From the NCBI GenBank assembly GCA_900175165.2, contig FWWN02000531.1, forward strand, positions 94,602 through 158,601: a stretch of 64,000 bases of DNA, in the 5' to 3' direction. Below, in pieces: positions 1 to 14,595 of the stretch (position 1 is its first letter; each line of letters opens with the position of its first letter). The stretch comes from Rhizomucor pusillus. Its lineage: Eukaryota > Mucoromycota > Mucoromycetes > Mucorales > Lichtheimiaceae. Both the position numbers and the translations under genes were made by a program. The notes below the pieces were generated by a model that ran no database searches, had not been told where the DNA came from, and saw only the letters and a list, made by a program, of their open reading frames with translations.

Positions 1-68
1 ACTGCAGGCCTCCGCTTACCCCTTCCTTTCTTTCCGGTTTTCTTGTATCACGAACCCAACCCGTCAGT

Positions 69-1035
69 ATGAGCCGAGACGACGAGTACGACTATCTCTT
101 CAAGGGTGAGTTGTAACCGGATAAGCATACGGCGTGCCCATGCTGTAGCACGCACGCGCACACAACCACTGAGTTTGTTGGGCGGGAACTGACCCTCAAG
201 ATGACGCTTCCTTCTAGTTGTCCTCATTGGAGATTCTGGTGTCGGCAAGACCAACCTGCTCGCCAGATTCACAAGAAACGAGTTTAATCTTGAGAGCAAG
301 AGTACCATCGGTGTCGAGTTTGCAACTCGCAGCGTTCAAGTTGATAACAAGACCGTCAAGGCTCAGATTTGGGACACAGGTAGGGAAAAGAACGCAGAGA
401 ATATTTTTGTATGTACAGATATACTCAATACTCGTAAACAACAGCGGGTCAGGAACGCTACCGTGCTATTACCAGCGCGTAAGATATTTGTTCATTTCGG
501 GAGGGACAGATGTCCCTGATCTGGATGTGAACGCTTAGACTCATGTTTATACTTCTTGATCTCTAGTTACTACCGCGGCGCTGTTGGTGCTCTTTTGGTA
601 TACGATATCGCAAAGTACGCGACATACGAGAACGTGACTCGATGGTTGAAAGAATTGCGTGATCACGCAGATTCCAACATTGTTGTCATGTTGGTTGGAA
701 ACAAGAGCGATTTGAGACACTTGCGTGCGGTGCCTACAGAGGAGGCGAAGCAGTTTGCAGGTAAGATCGATAACTTTTTTTACCATTGAAGGATGTTCTC
801 GCTTACATAATTTGGGCCTTTCTGCATAGCTGACAACGGTCTGTCTTTCATTGAGACTTCCGCCCTTGATTCCAGCAACGTAGAGTTGGCATTCCAGAGA
901 ATTCTCACCGAAATTTATCGCATTGTATCTAACAAGGCACTTGAGTCGTCAAACGATGTCATCAAACCTACCGCTGGCGAGACCATCTCTGTCTCGCAAG
1001 CATCTAATGACCAGAAGCAAGGAGGATGCTGCTAA
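69..1035 (+). CDS. Rab11/Ypt31-type small GTPase
   Basis: Five exons (69-105, 218-379, 445-478, 567-760, 830-1035) join in frame to a 210-residue Rab. Visible motifs in order: P-loop GDSGVGKT, switch I with the STIGVEF signature, WDTAGQERY, NKSD and ETSALD, ending in a Gly-Gly-Cys-Cys tail that is the substrate for double geranylgeranylation. [11 protein letters not shown], the [15 protein letters not shown] stretch and the CC end fit Rab11/Ypt3/Ypt31 better than Rab8 or Rab1. Members of the family drive trans-Golgi and recycling-endosome traffic to the plasma membrane and hyphal tip. The ATG at 69 gives the typical short acidic N terminus before the P-loop. The gene converges on the PH-domain gene with about 140 bp between stops. 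Confidence 0.95.
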
Positions 1036-1176
1036 AGCAGAAGAGGATGACAAGTAAAAAAGGAAAACGACGACTTTAATATACACGATTGCTTTTCATT
1101 TTGTGCCTGTGAAATGTAGTATTTTCTATACCCTATTGGCAGCAAATCTAAATAAAATTTGATATCTATTTTTCTT

Positions 1177-3587
1177 CTAAACTGATTGGGTATAGTCTCC
1201 TCTTGAGCTGTTTGGTTTGTTGTTGAACTGCATCTCGTAAAACGGATACGATAGCTCAAACTCGCCACCTCCGCTTGAAATGGATATACCAGAGAACCTC
1301 TTGTTTGTTGCGCCAATCGCAAGACCTTGCTTCGTCTGACGGATGAGTGAAGGTCGTGATTTTTCTTGAATAACCTTCATTTGAGACCTGCTGCTAATGG
1401 ATTTTCTTTGCTCATCTGGCTGCTGCTCTTCGTTCATGGCTACTAGATAATTCAATGCCTGTAAAAGAATAAGTTGTTGATACTTCTGCTGCCTCCAATA
1501 ATAAGGAATGGATCATGCTAGCGCTCACCTTCATCCATGCAACGTGGCCCATGTCATCGAGACACTGGAACTTGATATTTCGTTTAGGAGTGACTATTAA
1601 CAAACTTGGCGGTTCATGTTCGGATTTCTTTTTGTTGCTTTGATGTGCTCCTCTTTCCTCGTTTATCAACACGGAGAATGATACAATGACAGCTAAATGT
1701 TTTCATCAGAGATGCTGCTACAAGTTTCTGAAAAGTTTTCCCTACCGCTCTTTGCATTGTTTCTTCCGCTGACGCCAGGTTCTTTGGAATCCCAGTACAG
1801 TGTGCGGGTATATGGATGGATCCAGAAGAATCTTCGATGGCGTTTTTCTGAAATGCCACCAACGACTCTCTTTCGTGTGTACTTGTACACCCATTCACCG
1901 ATCATGGTGCGAGTTACGGCAGGTATCAGGTTAGCTGCACCGCTGCTTGATATCAATGCACTTTGGCTCAACCCCATGGCTGCTCCTCGCCCGTCCATGA
2001 ATGCAGGATCAAAGTTGAACGCCGTTAGCCGGGCCGGGCTCACGAGAGCCTTGTTGCCATACGTATCTTCACTCTGTCGCTGTCGCACGTATCGAGTGTG
2101 ATACACGTGGATGTTTCCATCGGCGGCTTGCAGCGTATCCTGGCTGGCGTTGTTCTTTTGTAAAGAAACCGATTGTTGTTCTTTATCTGTTTGCGCAAAT
2201 TTATCTACAGCGACGATATGAGCATTTCCACGTTGCTGTGTATCGTCGTTATGGAACGCTTCAGCATGGCCGTTAGCCTGTTGTAGTTCTTCTCCAAGGG
2301 ACATTCCAGTGCTGCTGCAGGGCAATGCTCTGCAGGCCGAAATATCATTTGCCTGCTGCTGCGAGCTTTGCTGCAAAGTTTCAATCATTTCTTGAGCTTC
2401 GAGTAAAAGCTTCTTTGATTCGGTACGTTCTTGGCGTTCACGCTGCAACTTCTCCTCCAGTATTCCTATTGTATTTTGCGCATGCTCTAGCGACGCCTTG
2501 ACAGTCTCGAGCTCCATTAAAAGACGCTTCTTGCTACTCTCTTCGTTGCTAGCACCAGTCCTGCGCGCGTAGTAATCACTCGTCCGCGTTGCATCGCCTA
2601 CGTCACCGTTTCCTGCAATTTCGCCGTTCTCTTTGCTGGTTTCCGCCGCCGGTTCTTGTGCTTTAGAACCATGTGCCATCGATGTTTGCAGCTTTCCTCT
2701 CTGATTTGTCTCTCGGTCTGATGCATTGTCGCCTTTTGGATTCTTCTTTTCTCTCTTCAAAAGTGTAACCTTACGTCGCAAAGTTATGATATCTTGCTCG
2801 TATTCCTGCTTGTTTTGCTCCAGGGCAGCGATCAGTCCTGCTTGCGCAGCCTTAAGTTGCTCCAAGTCTCGGGCAGTTTCTGACTCTTGACGTTCCATCC
2901 GTGCCTGTTCCGCAATCGACTTGTTCAAGTTTTGTGTCAATTCGTCCACCTGTTGCGATAGTTCTTGCTTGGCCAACTCCAAGTTCCACAATTCTTCTTT
3001 CAGTCTCTCTATTTGTATATCAACGGCGTCATCAATTGACGGTGGTCCTGATACCTTTTTGGAATCGCTTGCCTTCATTCTCTGATTTTTGCCGAAGTTG
3101 CTGTGCAAGCATTTCCATATGCTGCTGCTGTTCCAACTTTTCCAACTCCAATGCAAGCAGCGAATCTCCACTTTGCTGCAGCAAATCCTGCATCTTCTTC
3201 ACCTCGTCCAGCAATAGCTTTCCAACATCGTCTTTGGGCACTGCTGCTAGCATGGAGATCTGTTGGCTGCTCGACTTTAGCATACGACGTCGAGTCTCGA
3301 CTGCCCGCAGAGACGCACCGGCGCCTGCCACTGTGTATCCGTCTTCGTCGCCGCTGCTGCTGCTACACGATGACTGCGCAGAACACAAGTGTTTGGATCA
3401 GCACTGTAAGGTTTTTTCAGTTGTAACTATATGCTTATACCAGATACGACGTTGAACTCTAAATGGCAAGTAGAGAAATAGATCACAATATCCAGGACTT
3501 AATGAATTTGCAAACTCCCTCATGCAATTCCCTACCGCTTACCGCTTTGCTTTTGTTCAAGAGACGCTTTTCGTCATCCGTATCCAT
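1177..3587 (-). CDS. Coiled-coil protein with C-terminal Mcp5/Num1-type PH domain
   Basis: I assemble five exons. The first is short and encodes MDTDDEKRLLNKSKA (3587-3543), spliced over 169 nt to 3373. A 46-nt intron near 3007-3052 keeps the coiled coil in frame. Two more introns fall inside and just after the PH domain (about 1697-1750 and 1462-1526). The protein has a low-complexity N terminus, about 250 residues of heptad-rich coiled coil (many E, Q, L, K), a polar linker, then a PH domain that starts at IGEWVYKYTRK and contains RRFFWIHPYTRTLYW. That PH subtype is known from Num1 (budding yeast) and Mcp5 (fission yeast), which anchor dynein at the cell cortex through PI(4,5)P2. I infer a cortical anchor role. 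It is shorter than Num1 and shows no tandem repeats. Confidence 0.8.
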
Positions 3588-4023
3588 ATCAAGGGTCGAC
3601 TTCGGAAAAATTATATATTAAGCGAAAGGAAAGAGAGAAACAAAGCTTAAGCTAAAGAAACAAGGAGTAAAGGGGGTGAGATTCCGACTTGGCAGCTTTG
3701 TTGGGCCAGCACAAGGAATGCAACACTGGATGGAATTCTATGTTGACCTTGAGCTGAGTACCTAATAAACTCTGTCTATAAACGATTTACTACCATGTCG
3801 ATCATCATCATCATCAGCAAGAAATGAAGAACAAGAAGAAGAAGATCTTCTTTATTTGTAACATTGCATATTCTTGCTAAGATGAGTTTGCAAGCATTTG
3901 TTGTAAACATGGTAGTTATTGCGATGCTGGATGATGAATTTTTGTACATTGTCGATTGATATCGCAGAAGTAAATATGTGAATGGAACATGAAAATGGGT
4001 CTGTAATGATGGCAACAATAAAG
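3588..4023. other. Intergenic: promoter of PH gene, 3' end of arrestin gene
   Basis: This stretch holds the presumed promoter of the PH-domain gene (transcribed leftward from 3587) and the downstream flank of the arrestin gene. No convincing open frame or RNA gene is visible. A short CAT/GAA-rich patch at about 3800-3850 is simple sequence. Confidence 0.5.
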
Positions 4024-5109
4024 CTACGCCAAGAACGTACTGGATGGCCCTGCTGGATCATTCGTGTTGTACTCCGGCAGCCTTGAGCTGTCGTATGGAG
4101 GCAGGTAATTTTCATTTTCAATAGTATCCACAAACTTTGGGGTGTATTCTTGAATGTTTGCAATAGTTGAATAATAGACCAGCGAGTCCGGTGCACGGAC
4201 ACCTAGGCCCAAAGTGCCTATCCGTATAGGCACGCGGAACTTGGCAGCAGAAGAGCTGAGCAATGTAGAGATTCTCTTCTTCTGATGCTCGACGGTTACT
4301 TGCAGCTGGTAGGATATTGAAACGTGGATGCCGTAACTGAAAGAGGGAACGAGATCTGGTGCGGATGGCAAATCAAAATTGATCATGATTGTTGTATCTG
4401 TGTGGGAGGATCCTTGCCTTTCCTGGCAAGCTATTGTTTCGTCACGTGAGTTGTCTGCGAGAAACGTAATTATTCGCACGACCTTTGCGATAACAATATG
4501 ATCCGATGGCGGGGCATCGAGTGTAAGCTGGATCGTATCGCCAGGTACGTAATCAAGTTTTGCAATCTTGAGGGACAGTTGTCGGTCTTGCTGTTGCTGC
4601 AGGAAAGGCGGTGCCTTTGCCAATGTAGTTTCCAAGAACGGTACATATATGATTTTGCGCTGGACGAACATGTATGTATTGGCGTCGTGGTCTTCGAGTC
4701 TCGCAGTCAGGCGGAAGGTGCACTGGTAGTCTGGCGTCTCAATGGAAGGTGGATACTGCATCATGGGTAGTTGGATGATGAACGGGAAAGAGTAGCTCGA
4801 TTTGTCGAGAATGCCCTGGTTCCATAGAATCTTTTGAATACCAAACAACACGGTTTTCTTCGCGTTCCTTAGCAGTCCAGGACCGAGTTCCCTGGCAGGA
4901 ATACCATCTGAGGCTTGGAACAGCAGACGTATACAGCTAGCATTGATGATGCCGACCTTGTTGACCGAAACCCGAACAAAACCTTGAAAGTGGGTGGCAT
5001 TGGCGACGCTGTTATTCGACATTGATGCGTTCATTACATACACCCTGCGCTTAACTAACCTTGGAAAACGGATCCAGGACCGAAAACATGCTGACCTTTG
5101 CAAGACCAT
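4024..5109 (-). CDS. Arrestin-domain protein (alpha-arrestin/ART-like)
   Basis: A single long frame has arrestin N- and C-domain features: paired beta-strand patterns, a C-domain segment FSYGIHVSISYQLQVTVEH, and the late segment VPIRIGTLGLGV that typifies the arrestin C lobe. The tail carries PPYDSS and LPEY, which resemble the PY motifs by which alpha-arrestins recruit Nedd4/Rsp5 ubiquitin ligases. The expected role is adaptor for ubiquitination and endocytosis of plasma-membrane transporters. The start is uncertain: ATG 5109 gives an atypical leader, while an ATG at 5089 opens a short exon (MFSVLDPFSK) that could splice to about 5000 and give a more usual N terminus. Family assignment is from fold pattern and motifs, not from a search. 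Confidence 0.7.
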   Translation of the reverse strand: MVLQRSACFRSWIRFPRLVKRRVYVMNASMSNNSVANATHFQGFVRVSVNKVGIINASCIRLLFQASDGIPARELGPGLLRNAKKTVLFGIQKILWNQGILDKSSYSFPFIIQLPMMQYPPSIETPDYQCTFRLTARLEDHDANTYMFVQRKIIYVPFLETTLAKAPPFLQQQQDRQLSLKIAKLDYVPGDTIQLTLDAPPSDHIVIAKVVRIITFLADNSRDETIACQERQGSSHTDTTIMINFDLPSAPDLVPSFSYGIHVSISYQLQVTVEHQKKRISTLLSSSAAKFRVPIRIGTLGLGVRAPDSLVYYSTIANIQEYTPKFVDTIENENYLPPYDSSRLPEYNTNDPAGPSSTFLA

Positions 5110-6063
5110 CCGAATTCCGGCAACAATTCAATTGATATTTTCACCGTATTTGAGAGAACGCCTCCTGGGTAGAAGCACGCAGTCGAAACAAGAGCAGCGC
5201 TCATCCTTGTCAAAAAGAAATAAGAAAAACCAAAGGTTGTTCACTGTTGTACAATTATTCTTCTTAGGACATGGTTCCTTTTATATTGTTGATCACACAC
5301 ACGCGCTCATCGCCGCCGCCGCAGCAACATGATCGACCCCAGAATACTCAGAAGTTACGTATGGCCTGCTGCTGTCACTGATGTCCGTGCTCCAGATTTT
5401 CGGGAATAGACCGCCGCAGCATCGGTCAAGGATGATTTTTCACATACAGACGGGTGCAACCATGTATATAAGCAAGTGTCTCTCCATTGCGACCAACGGG
5501 TACACGATTACTCCCAGCGTTTTGTCCTCGCTAATACCGTGGAAATCAAGGCCAAGGAGCGCGTTGAGGATCCTTAATGGTGTCATGTCGAAAAAGCGGG
5601 AATTCAGGCACGGCGTTCTCCCAAGCTGCTGAGCCCTGCTGGAAACATTTGCAACTATAGTCGGATGAGTCAAGCACGTGCAAGGTATGTATAAAGAGGC
5701 AAAGCAGCCTTATTGCAACATGCAGGCAAAAATAAGGGCCGATGGACGAGACGCCGAGCTTGTGTACTTGGTGATACCGTGGCCCTTGCAGATGCTGTTT
5801 ACGTACACTGCTTATACGAGTCATTTTTGTCACGACTAAAATTCGTTTGCAATACCAAGAATGGTTTGAATCTGAAAGGTTCAATTGGTCCATTCCTTTA
5901 TCATTTGCAGGAACCAAACCTACACTCCCCGTTAGGTAAAATCTTTCCCAGTTTGTGTAAGGCGCAGGGCACACATTGTCGTCATTCGCACATCATTCCA
6001 TCCTTTTTTGCAAAAATTGATCTTATTTTCCATTGCAAAAATGAAAAATATGTGACAATGCAT
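5110..6063. other. Unassigned region between arrestin and cwc15
   Basis: Nearly 1 kb without a recognisable gene. A plus-strand reading from an ATG at 5331 gives MIDPRILRSYVWPAAVTDV before a stop at about 5407, and short open pieces follow on both strands to about 5970. Splice-like signals exist but I could not join them into a product I know. It could be a small lineage-specific gene, a UTR, or non-coding. Confidence 0.35.
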
Positions 6064-7023
6064 TTAATGAATGTACTTTGAAAGGAATTTACGATGGAAG
6101 TCTGAACGAAGCATGTCGTTAACGAAACGCTTCTTCGGCTTCTCGTCCGCGCCTCGAGCCTGGTTCTTGAAAATGACATCGTCATCCCACCTATCAAGTA
6201 ACACACAGCCATGTCAATATCCATATCTAAGCTTTGCACTGAACACAACGCACCTTCGCTTAACACTAAAGTCTCGCTTTTGTTCGCCCAGTTGCAGTAA
6301 AGGATTGCCGGTCATTGCTTCTTCTTCACGCTTCGCTTCTTCAGCTTCCAACCGTTCTCTTTCTTGTCGCTCCTTCTCTTCTGCTCGTTCTTTCCGGATC
6401 TTTTGCAATGTTGCTAGCAGCTCTGCAGCGTCGTCTTCATCGTCCTCGTCATCGTCATCGTCGCTTTCACTATCCATCGACAGTTGATGAGTCTTCTTAT
6501 TGATAACGTCCTTGTAAATCGATGTTTTACCTGCTACTCCCTCCGCTGTCACTCTCGCTGTCACTCGTGTCTCTATCCAGTGCTGCCATCTTCTCTGCTT
6601 CTTCAAGAAGCTTCTTTCTCTTTGCATCGGCATCCTCGGAAATACCGCCTTCACCACCCGTTATCATCTTCTGTTGGCCGTCGCCTTCTTGCTTCTCTTT
6701 GTTCTCATAGTATTCTTGTTCGGCTTTGCGCAACTCTTCCTTCAATCTCTCACGATCACCAATTTCATCTGCAGTGCCCTGTCCAGGTTGTCTATGTATC
6801 AAATTGTTAGAGAGAGAGAAAAAAGATCGCCCGTCACCGTGAGCACACGAACCTGAACTTGAGCTTTGTGTGAGATGCAAGATCGCGAGAACTGTATTGG
6901 AAGCTGGGCGCTTTGCTGTCTCTTCCTCGTGCGGGATCAAAAGTAGGGCGGGCTGCGGTGGTCTATAAAGTCCAAATGTTAGCTCGATTTGTGGCATCGC
7001 TGCAGTTTTTCTTTCTTTACCAT
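6064..7023 (-). CDS. cwc15: Spliceosome protein Cwc15
   Basis: The exons spell a full Cwc15. The N terminus [13 protein letters not shown] begins right after an intron, [20 protein letters not shown] follows, then an acidic/coiled middle ([20 protein letters not shown]) and the conserved tail [16 protein letters not shown] through [14 protein letters not shown]. The initiator ATG (7023-7021) is an exon of only three coding bases followed at once by a GT donor; the acceptor is at 6963. Cwc15 belongs to the Prp19/NTC-related set in activated spliceosomes and sits close to the active-site RNA. It is divergent from the Prp2/DHX16 gene, which acts on the same Bact complex. Length (about 230 residues) fits the family. 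Confidence 0.93.
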
Positions 7024-7531
7024 GAGCGAATAAAGGGAAAGCGAACGGAAACAGGGAATTGGCTCCCAAGATCACTGCTGTTATATTTCATTTTCAGACA
7101 ACGGCTATTGATTTGTTTCATGCAAACCGATTATCTTCCATCTGATGCTGCTTGAGCATAGCTTTTACATGCTTAACTGTAAAGTTATATAGGTTTAGAG
7201 TTCTTCACTTAATATTGTATGCTTTTATTGTGTTTAGCAATTAATGTCTTAATTCCATGACAACATATTTGAAACGCAGTTCTGTGAGTTTCCTACACTT
7301 TCTGACGCTATGTACAAAGGTAGATAGGATGGTCAGATACTATCAACTGCAAATCTCACAAGGATGGTCTTATGGACATACAAAGTACATACGGACTGCT
7401 ATGAAGATTTAGAATGGAATTTCTTTGCTTGCGCCAGCCAACTGCGACAGATTGCCTGCTGACGCTGACTCTAAAAAATTGCCCGTCCTACCAAAAGGTC
7501 CATGCAAGGCGGGTCTTGTTCTTCCCCGAGT
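7024..7531. promoter_or_regulatory. Divergent promoter region of cwc15 and prp2
   Basis: About 0.5 kb separates two outward-facing spliceosome genes. It is AT-rich, especially 7170-7260, and has no open frame worth calling. By position it must hold both promoters. I see no specific transcription-factor site that I can defend. Confidence 0.5.
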
Positions 7532-11253
<3,722 letters not shown>

Positions 11254-11469
11254 ATCTGGATGCATCTTGACACGTTGTAATTATTACCCATATCAGAATG
11301 ATAGCATATGCGAATAGCAAAATAATTATGCTATTAATCTTTCTCCTCGTTTGGATATATCAACAAAGGATGTTTGTGCTGCCTACTACTCGTACTACAC
11401 TGTGGGGGGGGGGGCGCTGATCTGCTGAGACCAGTAGAGGGGGATGAGTTTGACGCGGCGCGCAGCAAA

Positions 11470-14400
11470 ATGGACGCGGTTGAAAGTCGCGTTCCTTTTC
11501 GCCCGAACACTCAATCGACAATGCAGTACTTTTCGGGTGCTCCTCCAGATCCTTCAAGATCGAATTCAAAATCACTAAGCTTGTCGCTAAGTAAGAAGCG
11601 TAAACTAAGCGCTGCTTTTAACGACGAGGGAGGACTGTCAGGACACTCGGTAAGTCTCCCCCTTTTTCTAATAAACCTGTTCTCACTAGATCTCACTGAC
11701 GATTTCAACAAAGGAAACTGCGCCGCAATCATCGAGCACTTCAAGTCCTGGCACTGGCTCGCCTGCACGATCGAGCGAGACGTCGTCAAGCAACAAAGCA
11801 GAATGGAAAACCAGTGCAGCCGACGACGACGGAAACGACGATGATTGCATAATGTTGGATAACGACGACGACGATCAGTTTTGGAACGATGTTGTCGATA
11901 TCACGGACGTTTACGCAGATGAATCCAAAAAGGATGAGCATAATGGTGTCAAGCAAAGCGATGATTACGAGGATGAGCAAGTTGCGCTCATGAAATCACT
12001 GTCTGTCTCTAAAAGTGATGTATCAGAAGAGGAGCGCCCTGGAATGATCAAGGAAGAGCCTGACATTCGGCACGATACATTAAAACAAGAAGAGGAAGAA
12101 ACGCCATTCATACAATCTACACTGTCGGCATCGAAACCAGAATCTTCAGCGCGGAAGCGAAAACCTGTTGGAGAGGATGTCTTTACAGAATCATGCGTCA
12201 AGGAATGGCAAGGATCACGCATCAAAGCTTGGGAAGGCAGATATCTGGTAAATAGATGAAGAATACTTTGTCAAGTGAACCGATACTTAATGGATATGCT
12301 GCTGTAGAACCCAGAAGGCTACTATTACAGATTCGTGGTTCCGGGCGAAGGGCAACAGAATGGCGGATGGTCCAAAAAGGAACATGCCATGTTCATGGAG
12401 CGGTACAATGAGTGGATATCACGCGGCTGGAAGATAGGAGCTTCTTGGGGCTTGTTCAGTCGAGGTATTCCACACAGGGTTAGTGAAGATCCATGTCGAG
12501 CTAAACTGCAGTCAACTGATACTTGATATTGTAGGTTGGCTACCAATGCATGAATTACTATAGGAAGCTTGTGAGCGAGAACAAGTTGAAAGATGACTCT
12601 TACGCTATGGTGGATGGAAAGCTGAAACAAATTCACAAAGAACGGGCGCCTTCTGGAGAAATACCTACCACGGAACTTGGACCAGAGTGGGAATCTGAAG
12701 ACGTGAAACAAGTCGAACGCAACGTAGACCAATGGCTGAAGCAATATCACAAACGCAGTGGAATGTAAGCATTCAATGTAGAGAAGGATAAGTTAGCACG
12801 GTAGATTAAAAAATATAATTCTTCAGGCCATCATCAGCGCGACCAGCAGCCGCACCAAAGAAATCAGCTGCCCCGCGCTTCGCAAAGACAACGACTCCAA
12901 AAGGCACATCGAATATTTCTGATCTGGTTAAAAAGCAGCCCCCGCGTCGAAAAATTGTATTCCTGGACGACGAAGAAATGCTGGACGGTGACGCATCTAT
13001 GGAAGGTGCAGAGCCAGAGCAGGCGAATCTGCGCATAGAGAAGATCGACTGGGAGAAAGACTGGCGAGAACGTCTGGAAAAGTACAGAGAGTTTATGCAG
13101 CCTTTTCTGGATCCTATTGCCCGGCATCAATACTGGCTCGCAAAGCAAGAATGGCGACAAGGACTTGCAACTACAGAGATGTATGTCTGGCTAACAAAAG
13201 AGCTTTTGACCGAAAACCATCGCTTACAAGCATTGAACTGCTAGGCTTTTGGCAAAGAAACCCGTCAAAAATGCATTGCCAGCGCCTGTAGAGGAGAAGC
13301 CTGCCGTGCGCATGCATCAAATGTCACTTGCAGCTTTCTACAAGGGCGTAAAAGAACGCAAGGCAGATACCCCCGATGAACTCATTTCCAACGTCAGAAT
13401 ACCCAACGAGCTCTTTAGCGGCGTCCATCAAATCACGACATTGGCATCAAAATCATCCAAAGTTATCAATCAAGATCGATACCATTACTTTGACGTAGAT
13501 AACATGCTCGAATGCGTAGATATCTTGGATGTAGTCTTGGGATCACAAGACCCGGATACAGATCAACGGTGCTTGTCACCTCTAGAAGGCATCCTTATCG
13601 ATCCTCCATGGGAATTCTATGTAAAGGACGGACGAAACGACGGCCGATGCTCTTTGAACATCAAAGATATGGTGAGCTTTCGATGCCAGTCCGTGCTGAG
13701 ATAAGACATTTGTACTCATGGCATATAAACAGATGACCCTAATGGAAAAAGTACTTTCCAAAATGACAGCAGGCCTCGTATTTATCTGGACACACAAACT
13801 CATACAAGCGGATGTCGTTCGTCTGATGGCCTCGTTAGGTAAATTTGCGCACGTTAATGAAGATGCTAACAAATAGATTATCTAACCAGTCTGCCGACTA
13901 TCTCTAGACTGTAAATATGTAGAGAATCTAGTTTGGTTCAAAAAGTCAATCAACAATGTTCCTCTGGACCAGCCGAGCCCCTACTTTAGCTCGGCCAAGG
14001 AAATCCTCCTGATGTTCAAGAAGGTCAGCAGAAAACGTTATCCGTGTGTGACCAATGTTAACCCATTTTCCTGCAGGGCGATGGATTTGAGCTTCGTCAC
14101 CAGCGCACTGCAGATGTGATCATTGACTTTGAGAAGCCTCGGTCACAATGGATCAATGAAGGTAAAGGGCGCGCAAAAATAGAATAAAGTTAATGCATGG
14201 TGACTAACTTTGATAACAGAATTTACCGAACCTAAACCAGAAGGTGTTTATGACATGATAGAAACCTTGTTACCGTGTGCTGGTTTTAATGAAACTTTAA
14301 GCCGGGGCCGACTCCTTGAATTGTGAGTTGCATTGAAACCATGCTCTGTAGGAAAAAAGAAAAAGGGTTCTGACACTCTAACGATCTGCATTTTTTCTAC

Positions 14401-14533
14401 TAGATGGGCGAAAAAGTCTAGCCCTCGAAGAGAAGGATGGATATCCTTCCATCAAAACAAGCCCATTTTGCCAGGGGGATTCATCGATAGTCAAATCCCG
14501 AGCCAAAGCCAGCAACCATCATTTGTATCATAG
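11470..14533 (+). CDS. MT-A70 adenine-N6 methyltransferase fused to a Myb/SANT-like domain
   Basis: Eleven exons (11470-11649, 11714-12247, 12308-12478, 12535-12764, 12827-13180, 13245-13671, 13733-13838, 13908-14023, 14077-14161, 14220-14322, 14404-14533) join in frame to 811 residues. After an acidic, Ser-rich N terminus comes a Myb/SANT-like segment (about residues 250-310) with GGWSKKEHAMFMERYNEW, WGLFSRGIPHR and GYQCMNYYR. A basic linker follows, then an MT-A70 domain with the catalytic DPPW at about residue 609, FIWTHKLIQADVV, LVWFKKSINN, and the late KPEGVYDMIETLLP and GWISF blocks. All key MT-A70 elements are intact. The family transfers methyl from SAM to adenine N6 in RNA (METTL3) or DNA (METTL4, ciliate MTA1/AMT1). 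The fused DNA-binding-like module points to DNA; that is inference. Confidence 0.9.
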
Positions 14534-14595
14534 CATTATAATTGTAGCATGGCACCGACAAACCAGTTTATTTCAAATATATGCGATCAAGAATT

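Noticed and set aside
3032..3171. Two overlapping minus-strand frames as separate genes
   Set aside because: A 46-nt GT-AG intron joins them in frame into one coiled-coil protein.
5546..5974. Minus-strand frame with an SH3-like ending (NWERFYLTGSVGLVPAN)
   Set aside because: Only the last SH3 motif is present; there is no ALYDY or central Trp region upstream, and the rest has no domain pattern, so chance is likelier.
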